Shown one piece after another: positions 1 through 6,364 of a DNA stretch of 13,631 nt (positions within the stretch are counted from its first letter, which is position 1; each line of letters begins with the position of its first letter). The stretch spans positions 1 through 13,631 of the forward strand of contig PKTV01000324.1 of the NCBI GenBank assembly GCA_002868985.1, read 5' to 3'. A program made the translations under genes and the position numbers. Source of the stretch: Desulfobacteraceae bacterium (lineage in GTDB: Bacteria; Desulfobacterota; Desulfobacteria; Desulfobacterales; UBA11574). Under the pieces are notes generated by a model that was given only the letters and a program-made list of their open reading frames with translations, searched no databases and was not told where the DNA came from.

Positions 1-398
1 CCTGCAATAACGAGAGGGTGGGGGATCCCTCTGTCTTCGAATCCCAGGGGGAGTTTTGCTTTCTCAAGAATGGTAAGGAGGTTGGGGTAGTCGTTCTCAT
101 ATGAAACTGAAAAAGCGATAAGGTCAAATGCTGAAATGGGGCTCCCGGACTCTTTGGTGGTGATGCGATCTGTTGTAACCGAACCGCCATCGTCCGGAAG
201 AAATGACCTTTCACATACGACATTCTCAAATGTATTGATGAGTTCATATACTGCCTGAAAACCGAGATTGGACATTCCAACGTGATACGTGTTTGGATAA
301 ACCAGCGCGACCTTGATGCGTCCGTTCCATTTTTTACGAATAACGCCGGTTTCGGAATCCGTAATGTTCTTACGGAATTTATGGGTTGTCCATGTCAT
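1..398 (-). CDS. B12-binding-domain radical SAM family protein, N-terminal fragment (cut by window edge)
   Basis: Only the first 132 codons are in the window; the gene continues past the left edge. The translation starts MTWTTHKFRKNITD and contains KVALVYPNTYHVGMSNLGFQ, then a CERSFLPDD segment, an AFSVSYENDYPNL segment and HPLVIAGG at the edge. This pattern is typical of the N-terminal cobalamin-binding-like domain of large uncharacterised radical SAM proteins (the TIGR03960-like group). The CxxxCxxC cluster motif that would prove radical SAM membership lies outside the window. The start is ATG at 398: an in-frame stop lies only three codons upstream (405-407). No good Shine-Dalgarno is visible. 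It sits 49 bases after ftsZ on the same strand, so it may be read through from the dcw operon. Its role is unknown, and a link to division is not shown by the sequence. Confidence 0.75.
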   Translation of the reverse strand, partial: MTWTTHKFRKNITDSETGVIRKKWNGRIKVALVYPNTYHVGMSNLGFQAVYELINTFENVVCERSFLPDDGGSVTTDRITTKESGSPISAFDLIAFSVSYENDYPNLLTILEKAKLPLGFEDRGIPHPLVIA

Positions 399-447
399 GG
401 ATAATTAATCGTGAACGTCTAAAAGCAAAAACATTACATATAAGCGC

Positions 448-1629
448 CTAGTCTGCCTTTTTCCGCAAAAATGTCGGGACATCCAGGTTCGCAAGGTCGG
501 CATTGTCGACGACAATCCCCCTGTATCCCCTGTAGGTACCGCCGCTCGATTCACCCACCGCGTGCTTCCGACGAATAAATGTCGGTTCGTCATAATCTAC
601 GGCATCGTTTATATCGTCCAGTGTGATATCTCTGACCTTGCCTCTAAGTTCATCTTTTATGCTGGTGTCAGGACCCGAATCAATTCCGGTGGCAATGACA
701 GTGACGCGCATTTCATTGCCAATACTGTCATCTACTGCGGTTCCCCATATAATGTCGGCATCCTCCCCGACTTCATTGTATATCCGATCGGAAGCCTCGG
801 TCATCTCTTCCATTGTCAAATCGGTGTTACTGGTGATGTTCATTAAAACACCCTTGGCGCCGGAAATGGAGATATCTTCCAACAATGGATGGGATATGGC
901 CCGCTGGGCAGCCTCTAAGGCACGATTTTCTCCACTTGCGATGCCGATGCCCATGATGGCCAGGCCAGCTTTGGACATAATCGTTTTAACATCGGCAAAG
1001 TCAAGATTGATCAGCCCCGGCATCATAATAAGATCCGTAATCCCTTTGACGGAATGGAGCAACACCTCATCCGCTTTCTTGAACATATCGATCATTCTGG
1101 CATTTTTGGATGCAAGGCCCCTTAGCCTGTCGTTGGGGATGGTGATCACCGTATCTGCCACTTTCTTGAGAAATTCAATTCCTTCTTCAGCCTGTTTGGC
1201 CCTTTTTCGGCCTTCAAATGAAAACGGTTTTGTGACCACCGCCACCGTCAAGACATCAATTTCTTTGCAGAGTTCGGCAATGACCGGAGCAGCCCCTGTT
1301 CCGGTGCCGCCTCCGAATCCTGCCGTAATGAACACCATATGACTGCCTTCAAGTGTGTTTTTGAGGGTTTCGGCATTTTCCAGCGCCGCCTCTCGCCCGA
1401 TTTGAGGATTGGCGCCGGCCCCGAGTCCCTGTGTGAGCTGTTCCCCGATCTGGAGCTTAACAGTTGCCTTGGAAACCTCAAGGGCCTGGGCATCTGTATT
1501 GGCGGCGATAAACCTCACACCCTGAAGCTTGGATTCGATCATGTTGTTGATCGCGTTTCCACCGGCGCCACCAACACCAATAACCATGATCTTCGCAAAA
1601 TTTTCATTTTCTACCAAAGTAAACGTCAT
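448..1629 (-). CDS. ftsZ: Cell division protein FtsZ
   Basis: Tubulin-like GTPase that polymerises into the cytokinetic Z ring under the membrane. Numbered from the ATG at 1629 it has 393 residues, a normal length. Visible motifs are the nucleotide-binding VGVGGAGGNA (about 17-26), the tubulin signature GGGTGTG (106-112), NDRL (166-169) and the T7 loop NLDFAD (208-213), whose Asp residues complete the GTPase site of the next subunit. The tail ends in DVPTFLRKKAD (383-393), the conserved peptide that binds FtsA and other partners. A similar DEPTFIRRK occurs earlier (347-355). A GTG at 1638 would add three residues, but it overlaps the AGGAGG ribosome site, so ATG 1629 is chosen (spacing 8). 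It follows ftsA by 100 bases, the usual ftsA-ftsZ order. Confidence 0.97.
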   Translation of the reverse strand: MTFTLVENENFAKIMVIGVGGAGGNAINNMIESKLQGVRFIAANTDAQALEVSKATVKLQIGEQLTQGLGAGANPQIGREAALENAETLKNTLEGSHMVFITAGFGGGTGTGAAPVIAELCKEIDVLTVAVVTKPFSFEGRKRAKQAEEGIEFLKKVADTVITIPNDRLRGLASKNARMIDMFKKADEVLLHSVKGITDLIMMPGLINLDFADVKTIMSKAGLAIMGIGIASGENRALEAAQRAISHPLLEDISISGAKGVLMNITSNTDLTMEEMTEASDRIYNEVGEDADIIWGTAVDDSIGNEMRVTVIATGIDSGPDTSIKDELRGKVRDITLDDINDAVDYDEPTFIRRKHAVGESSGGTYRGYRGIVVDNADLANLDVPTFLRKKAD

Positions 1630-1637
1630 TTCCCCCA

Positions 1638-1643
1638 CCTCCT
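1638..1643 (-). promoter_or_regulatory. ftsZ ribosome binding site
   Basis: On the minus strand AGGAGG lies 8 bases before ATG at 1629. It decides the start: the in-frame GTG at 1636-1638 overlaps this site by one base and so cannot use it. Confidence 0.85.
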
Positions 1644-1674
1644 GTAAAATGATTTGCTTTTATTTTTCAATTTC

Positions 1675-1695
1675 AAGCGGTCCCCACAACCGCTT
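1675..1695 (-). other. Small hairpin in the ftsA-ftsZ spacer
   Basis: AAGCGGT (1675-1681) and ACCGCTT (1689-1695) are perfect 7-base arms around a 7-base loop. In the transcript the hairpin lies about 45 bases before the ftsZ start. What follows on the minus strand is A-rich, not a T run, so it is not a normal terminator. It could affect mRNA stability or processing or translation of ftsZ; that is inference. Confidence 0.5.
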
Positions 1696-1702
1696 CGATC
1701 CA

Positions 1703-1710
1703 CACCTCCT
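1703..1710 (-). promoter_or_regulatory. Orphan Shine-Dalgarno-like site before ftsZ
   Basis: AGGAGGTG occurs between the ftsA stop and the hairpin, with no ATG, GTG or TTG at good spacing after it. It sits within CAGGAGGTGTGG, a near copy of CAGGAGGTGGGG at the true ftsZ ribosome site, so it may be a duplicated ribosome site. A ten-codon frame (1705-1673, GTG start, TGA stop) overlaps it and spans the hairpin, but its GTG overlaps the site itself. Confidence 0.4.
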
Positions 1711-1729
1711 GATTCCGGATCAACTTATT

Positions 1730-2956
1730 TCATATGACCTCCTTAAACCATCTTTTCATCCGGGTCATGACACGGTTGAAAATATTTGTGTCACGAATCC
1801 TGAATTTCTTTTTTGGTTGATTTCTGGCGCCGTATAATACGAGTCCGACACCCGTGGCATACATGGGATTATTGACGACATCTGTGAGACCGCTAATCCC
1901 CCTTGGCGTGCCCAATCGGGTTGGCAGATCGAAAACCGACTCCGCAATATCCGTAACGCCCTCTAAAAGGGATGTCCCACCGGTTAGAACAACACCGGAA
2001 GTAATAATTTTTTCCATTCCAGCTCTGGAGATTTCTCTTTTTATCAGCGAAAAGATCTCTTCCATACGGGGTTCAAGTATTTCACCGAGGATCTGCCGCT
2101 GAAGTTTTCTGGGGTTACGCCCACCCATTCCGGGGACATCGATGGTCTCGTCGGCACTGACGTTTCTGGGGATGCATGTACCGTATTTTTTCTTGATCTT
2201 TTCGGCGTCGGCCATGGATGCACGCAAACCGATACTGATATCGTTTGTCAGGTTGTTACCGCCAAGTGACAAAACAAATGTGTGTTTGATATTTTTCCCT
2301 GAAAAAATGGCGAGATCGCTCGTGCCGCCGCCGAGATCCATAAGGGCCGTACCCAGATCTTTTTCCTCACCGGTCAATACCGCTTCTCCTGAAGCAAGCG
2401 GTTCCAGAACGATATCACAGACGTCAAGGCCTGACCGATTGGCACTTTTTACAATGTTGTGTGCAGATGTTACCGCACCGGTCACAATATGAATCTTGGC
2501 TTCCAGGCGTACACCGGACATACCCACAGGATTCTGAATTCCACCCTGTTCGTCGATCATGAATTCCTGTGGAATCACATGAATAACCTCACGGTCCATG
2601 GGAATTGCAACGGCACGTGCAGCATCTATAACCCGATCTACATCTTGCTGGGTCACTTCCGGTCCCTTGATTGCTACGATTCCGCGACTGTTAAAACCGG
2701 TGATATGGCCACCTGCGATCCCGGCATATACGGATGAAATTTCACAGCCTGCCATAAGTTCCGCCTCTTCAATCGCCTTCTGGATCGATTCTACGGTGGA
2801 CTCAATATTTACGACAACACCTTTTCGAAGTCCGATGGAGGGATGTGTTCCAATACCGACAATATTTATTTTATCTCCTGTTATTTCACCGACCACGGCA
2901 CATATTTTCGTCGTTCCGATATCCAGCCCGACAATAATATTTTCCTGTCCCTGCAT
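1730..2956 (-). CDS. ftsA: Cell division protein FtsA
   Basis: Actin-family ATPase that ties FtsZ filaments to the inner membrane and recruits later division proteins. Length is 408 residues, normal for the family. The phosphate-1 loop GLDIGTTKIC is at 10-19, the SHS2/1C region around residues 85-165, the phosphate-2 loop MDLGGGTSDLAIF at 206-218, and the adenosine loop VVLTGGTSLLEG at 322-333. The C-terminus, about FNRVMTRMKRWFKEVI (393-408), is basic and amphipathic and fits the membrane-targeting helix. ATG 2956 has a strong AGGAGG 6 bases upstream. The ftsQ stop lies one base before the start, so the two are probably translationally coupled. Confidence 0.97.
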   Translation of the reverse strand: MQGQENIIVGLDIGTTKICAVVGEITGDKINIVGIGTHPSIGLRKGVVVNIESTVESIQKAIEEAELMAGCEISSVYAGIAGGHITGFNSRGIVAIKGPEVTQQDVDRVIDAARAVAIPMDREVIHVIPQEFMIDEQGGIQNPVGMSGVRLEAKIHIVTGAVTSAHNIVKSANRSGLDVCDIVLEPLASGEAVLTGEEKDLGTALMDLGGGTSDLAIFSGKNIKHTFVLSLGGNNLTNDISIGLRASMADAEKIKKKYGTCIPRNVSADETIDVPGMGGRNPRKLQRQILGEILEPRMEEIFSLIKREISRAGMEKIITSGVVLTGGTSLLEGVTDIAESVFDLPTRLGTPRGISGLTDVVNNPMYATGVGLVLYGARNQPKKKFRIRDTNIFNRVMTRMKRWFKEVI

Positions 2957-2957
2957 T

Positions 2958-3812
2958 TCAAACCTCCTTGCGACCCTTGGTAGCGGATTCTATTTTCGCA
3001 GGATTTACAACGATACGATTCAAATTATTAAGATCAATTGATTCGAGGCGTGAAAACCCACCATTCTTTTTCAGATAAAAAAGAACATCTTTTAGCATGG
3101 CATACTTATTCGGATAATCATTATATCCGATTTTTATTTCCCTGATGTGATCAAAGGCATAAATGGTAAGTCCCATTTCGCGATCCACATGAATTTTCTT
3201 TATCAGGCTGTAAGGGAGAACACTTTCAGGTTTTTGCCCAAGCCCTAATATTTTCATAACAGCATCAAATGGAATGCTTCTTAACTCGCCCTTTACATTA
3301 ATGTCTGAAAATTCAAGCCCGCTGATCATGGGTAAATTACAATGGTCTGCCTTATCCATTTCTTTGAATACTTCACCATGGCTATTGATGATAAATTTTC
3401 GGCCAAGGTCAAGAACGGCAAGGGGCTTTTGTTCCTTTATTCTGATATTGATTCCGGAAGGAAGTTCTCTTCTGACTTCTGCATCTTCAATCCATGAATG
3501 CGCCAGCAGTCGCCTTCGAACCTTAGATAGATTAACTGAAAATATATTGACGCCGTTAGTGATATTTGCCTGTTTCAAAACCTGGTTTTGTGTGAGTCGA
3601 TGGGTACCGATAACCATCAGTCCTTTAGCCTTGAAATATTCGCACTGGGTTAAGAAGTCGTAACTAAAAACAAAAAGCAGGCTGACAAACACCAATGCTG
3701 TTCCAACGACCGTTAGTTTTAAACCGAAGACAAAACGCTTTAACATTTTATTGCGCTTTCCGGCGCCGCTGTTTTTGTAATAGTTTTTACGTATGCGTTT
3801 ACGTCCCGACAA
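2958..3812 (-). CDS. ftsQ: Cell division protein FtsQ (POTRA domain)
   Basis: Single-pass inner-membrane protein that links cytoplasmic ring proteins to periplasmic septum synthesis through FtsB and FtsL. The 284 residues show a very basic cytoplasmic tail (1-25), one membrane segment (about 30-51), a POTRA domain starting near VIGTHRLTQNQVLKQ (67-81) with the typical LPSGINIRIKEQKPLA (117-132), and then the FtsQ beta domain up to a basic end. Sequence identity within this family is low, so the assignment rests on this layout and on position just before ftsA. The start is a TTG at 3812 with GAGAGG-like sequence about 6 bases upstream; it overlaps the murB end by 14 bases. An internal ATG at codon 23 would remove most of the basic tail and seems less likely. 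Confidence 0.92.
   Translation of the reverse strand: MSGRKRIRKNYYKNSGAGKRNKMLKRFVFGLKLTVVGTALVFVSLLFVFSYDFLTQCEYFKAKGLMVIGTHRLTQNQVLKQANITNGVNIFSVNLSKVRRRLLAHSWIEDAEVRRELPSGINIRIKEQKPLAVLDLGRKFIINSHGEVFKEMDKADHCNLPMISGLEFSDINVKGELRSIPFDAVMKILGLGQKPESVLPYSLIKKIHVDREMGLTIYAFDHIREIKIGYNDYPNKYAMLKDVLFYLKKNGGFSRLESIDLNNLNRIVVNPAKIESATKGRKEV
2963..2968 (-). promoter_or_regulatory. ftsA ribosome binding site
   Basis: AGGAGG on the minus strand, 6 bases before ATG 2956, embedded in the last codons of ftsQ. It supports coupled translation of ftsQ and ftsA. Confidence 0.8.
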
Positions 3813-4758
3813 CCTTTACCTCTCTTTCCAGATGAACATTGAATTTTTCGAATACGGCTTCCTGGGCAAGATCCATCAGCGCTAGAAAGTCGGCAGCTGA
3901 TGCTTTATGCCGGTTGATAAAAAAGTTGGCATGTTTTGATGAAATTTCTGCACCACCAATGGATTTTCCTTTCAGACCGGCCATCTCAATAAGCTGGCCG
4001 GCGGCTTCTCCTGATGTCGGATTTTTAAAGAAACATCCTGCACTCGGCCAACCAGTGGGCTGTCCTTGCTTGCGTGTTCTTATAATTTTTCGAGCCGTTT
4101 TTTTGAGCGCTTCGGGATCCGAAGGACAAAGACAGAATCGGCCGTCCAAAATAACCGTTTGATCGCGATGACCATCCGTCAACTCCGGGCGCCATGAAAG
4201 CTTCCGATAATCAAAATCAAGCGCTTCTTTTTTAATTCTGCGTGTATCGCCTGTGGGCAAAAGAACATTTATGGATTTAAGCACATTTTCCATGGAACCA
4301 TGAGACGTTCCGGCATTCATTATAATGCCTCCGCCAACTGTTCCGGGAATACCCAGAGCAAAGTTCATGCCTTCAAGACCCTGTTTCAGAGCATAAGCAC
4401 ACAGGGTTTTCAGATTTGCGCCTGCCATGGCCGTAACAATCACCCCGTCGGTGTTCGTATCGGTCTGACCAATTTTTTTCAGGCACTTTGTCAACGCAAT
4501 GGCGATGCCATGGATGCCGTTGTCCTTGACCAGAAGATTGGTGCCCTTGCCGATGATCAGATAAGAAAGCCCTCTATCCCACGACCATTTAACCAGCATT
4601 TTTAGATCTTCAACGTTTTCAGGTGTTACAAAAGCCTCGGCCGGTCCGCCGACGCGCAACGATGTGTGCTTGGACATCGGTTCACCAAATTTGACGTTAT
4701 GTTTAAAACGGCTTTTAAGCCATTTGATCGAATCCGAGTCAAGCACCACAACCGTCAT
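3799..4758 (-). CDS. murB: UDP-N-acetylmuramate dehydrogenase MurB
   Basis: Flavoenzyme that uses NADPH to reduce UDP-GlcNAc-enolpyruvate to UDP-MurNAc in the cytoplasm. In its 319 residues the FAD-binding part shows SLRVGGPAEAFV (33-44), YLIIGKGTNLLV (66-77) and the strong signature FALGIPGTVGGGIIMNAG (133-150). The substrate side shows YRKLS (184-188), GCFFKNP (241-247) and the final LEREVKVVG with a probable catalytic Glu at 313. The residue normally Ser in GSxFKNP, the proton donor, is Cys 242 here. The size fits the shorter (type II) MurB. ATG 4758 has AAAGGA only one base away; GTG at codon 4 (4749) would have better spacing, so the exact start is open. It lies 6 bases after murC and takes the place ddl has in E. 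coli. Confidence 0.95.
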   Translation of the reverse strand: MTVVVLDSDSIKWLKSRFKHNVKFGEPMSKHTSLRVGGPAEAFVTPENVEDLKMLVKWSWDRGLSYLIIGKGTNLLVKDNGIHGIAIALTKCLKKIGQTDTNTDGVIVTAMAGANLKTLCAYALKQGLEGMNFALGIPGTVGGGIIMNAGTSHGSMENVLKSINVLLPTGDTRRIKKEALDFDYRKLSWRPELTDGHRDQTVILDGRFCLCPSDPEALKKTARKIIRTRKQGQPTGWPSAGCFFKNPTSGEAAGQLIEMAGLKGKSIGGAEISSKHANFFINRHKASAADFLALMDLAQEAVFEKFNVHLEREVKVVGT

Positions 4759-4764
4759 GTCCTT

Positions 4765-6132
4765 TCACAAATCTTTCAGCAGCATTTCGCCAACCTTCCA
4801 CACATCTCCTGCACCCAGTGTAAGGAGAATATCATTCGGCGCTAATATTGTTTTCAGATGCGAAGCCGCTGATTCAAGACTTTCCACATAGACGACATCC
4901 TTATGCCCATGACGCTGAATTTCTTCAAACAAGGCTTGCCCATCGACGCCTTTTATCTCTTTTTCTCCAGCTGCATAGATGGGAAGAACGACGAGCAAGT
5001 CCGACTGGTAGAACGCACGGGTGAAGTCATCAAAAAGCGCCTGGGTTCTGGAATAACGGTGTGGCTGGAATACCGCTACAACCCGCCTGTCCGGCCAGCA
5101 TTCCCTTGCGGCCTCCAGTGTGGTCTTAATCTCCGTAGGGTGATGGCCGTAATCGTCAACAACCGTAACCCCCTTTTTTTCGCCTTTAATTTCCAGCCGC
5201 CGTTGAACACCTTCCGCAGTTTGGAGCGCCGATTTTATAACCTCAAAAGGTATATCGAGTTCAATGCCCACCGCGATACTTGCCAGGGAATTGTAAACAT
5301 TATGAATACCCGGAAGATTCAATAAAATCTCTCCGAGTAACATTCCAAGATGATACACCTTGAACCTGCTTCTTAACCCTTCAAAAACTACGTCTTTTAC
5401 CATGAAATCGGCCTGTGTGCTCATTCCATAGGTTGTAAAACGTTTCTGAATGTTCGGAATAATTTCCTGAATCGGCTCATTGTCCAGACAGAGAACCGCC
5501 AGGCCGTAAAACGGTATTTTTTCAATAAATTTCAAAAAGACTTCTTGGATATGGTTTAAGCCTTTATAATAATCGAGATGTTCTCGATCGATATTCGTTA
5601 CCACTGCGATGGTCGGGGACATTTTAAGAAAAGAACCGTCACTTTCGTCGGCTTCTGCCACAATATAATCCCCTTCTCCCAAAAGTGCATTGGAGTCGAT
5701 GCTTTTGAGTTTTCCCCCGATAACCACCGTTGGATCAAGCCCTCCTTTTGCCAGTACAGAAGCGACTATCGACGTGGTGGATGTTTTGCCGTGAGCCCCG
5801 GCGATTGCCACACTGTATTTTAAACGCATGAGTTCCGCCAGCATCTCCGCTCTGGGTATGACCGGAATTGACGCCCGGCCTGCGGCAACAACCTCGGGAT
5901 TTTCGGGACCGACTGCCGACGATGTTACAACAACATCTGCCCCGTGAATCTGTTCTTCTGAATGACCTTTAAATACAATTCCCCCGAGGCGTTCCAAGCG
6001 CCGGGTAATGCCTGAAGAACTGATGTCAGATCCGGACACCTTATAGCCAAGGTTGAGCAAAAGTTCGGCAATTCCGCTCATTCCGATACCGCCGATTCCA
6101 ACAAAGTGAATATGGTATTTTTTAAGAAACAT
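4765..6132 (-). CDS. murC: UDP-N-acetylmuramate--L-alanine ligase MurC
   Basis: ATP-dependent ligase that adds L-Ala to UDP-MurNAc, the first step of the stem peptide. The 455 residues match the family length. Visible are the N-terminal Rossmann motif [14 protein letters not shown] (9-22), the P-loop [10 protein letters not shown] (111-120), EADESDGSF (160-168), [10 protein letters not shown] (180-189), HNVYNSLA (277-284), GVQRRLE (308-314), [10 protein letters not shown] (326-335) and FQPHRYSRT (355-363). These identify MurC rather than other Mur ligases. ATG 6132 begins right at the Rossmann strand but has no clear Shine-Dalgarno; only GAG lies about 8 bases upstream. The 232-base spacer before it is the longest in the cluster and is full of repeats, so murC may be less tightly coupled than its neighbours. 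Confidence 0.97.
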   Translation of the reverse strand: MFLKKYHIHFVGIGGIGMSGIAELLLNLGYKVSGSDISSSGITRRLERLGGIVFKGHSEEQIHGADVVVTSSAVGPENPEVVAAGRASIPVIPRAEMLAELMRLKYSVAIAGAHGKTSTTSIVASVLAKGGLDPTVVIGGKLKSIDSNALLGEGDYIVAEADESDGSFLKMSPTIAVVTNIDREHLDYYKGLNHIQEVFLKFIEKIPFYGLAVLCLDNEPIQEIIPNIQKRFTTYGMSTQADFMVKDVVFEGLRSRFKVYHLGMLLGEILLNLPGIHNVYNSLASIAVGIELDIPFEVIKSALQTAEGVQRRLEIKGEKKGVTVVDDYGHHPTEIKTTLEAARECWPDRRVVAVFQPHRYSRTQALFDDFTRAFYQSDLLVVLPIYAAGEKEIKGVDGQALFEEIQRHGHKDVVYVESLESAASHLKTILAPNDILLTLGAGDVWKVGEMLLKDL

Positions 6133-6173
6133 ACGTTTAGCTCATTTGATTTTATTGGTTTAACTAACCTAAT

Positions 6174-6245
6174 CCGGACAATCCGGTTGTAGCGAAGCGG
6201 ACTTGTCCGCCTGCGCCGTATGGCGGAAATCCCGATTTATCGGGA
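6174..6245. repeat. Cluster of short palindromes (REP-like)
   Basis: Successive inverted pairs are CCGGA/TCCGG (6174-6178, 6182-6186), GCGGAC/GTCCGC (6197-6202, 6205-6210), TCCGCC/GGCGGA (6206-6211, 6222-6227) and TCCCGAT/ATCGGGA (6230-6236, 6239-6245). The pairs share arms and can fold in alternative ways. The arrangement resembles dispersed extragenic palindromes; copies elsewhere in the genome cannot be tested here. Confidence 0.6.
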
Positions 6246-6260
6246 AACCAAGAAATATTT

Positions 6261-6331
6261 GCCACCAAGGCACAAAGACACGAAGGATTTTATTTTATTA
6301 TTCTTTCTTAGTGTCTTGGTGCTTTTGTGGC
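6261..6331. repeat. Imperfect 27-base inverted repeat
   Basis: The left arm at 6261-6287 (GCCACCAAGGCACAAAGACA and seven more bases) is 22/27 complementary to 6305-6331, with a 17-base AT-rich loop. The GTGTCTTGGTGC / GCACAAAGACAC wording is one I recall as a widespread dispersed repeat in environmental proteobacteria; that recollection is untested. A further 9-base perfect pair, TTTTGTGGC (6323-6331) with GCCACAAAA (6349-6357), overlaps the right arm and could fold instead. Confidence 0.65.
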
Positions 6332-6364
6332 GAAAAGAAAAAAGTTTTGCCACAAAATTCATAA

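Larger units (their letters stand above)
6133..6364. other. Repeat-rich spacer between murG and murC
   Basis: At 232 bases this is the longest gap in an otherwise compact operon. About 6171-6245 holds a chain of short GC-rich palindromes, and 6261-6357 holds an AT-looped imperfect inverted repeat plus a third partial copy. No coding region is convincing: the plus-strand frame through it simply reads the repeats. No clear sigma-70 promoter or rho-independent terminator was seen. Confidence 0.7.

Noticed and set aside
623..1342. Long plus-strand open frame of 239 codons opposite ftsZ
   Set aside because: It is the antisense shadow of a highly conserved ftsZ frame, has no recognisable family and no ribosome site was evident.
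6133..6145. Two-codon upstream frame (ATG AGC TAA) just before murC
   Set aside because: Too short to separate from chance and has no ribosome site; probably fortuitous.
6230..6245. Hairpin TCCCGAT/ATCGGGA as a rho-independent terminator before murC
   Set aside because: No T run follows in the direction of transcription (minus strand), and the neighbouring palindromes show it is part of a repeat cluster.
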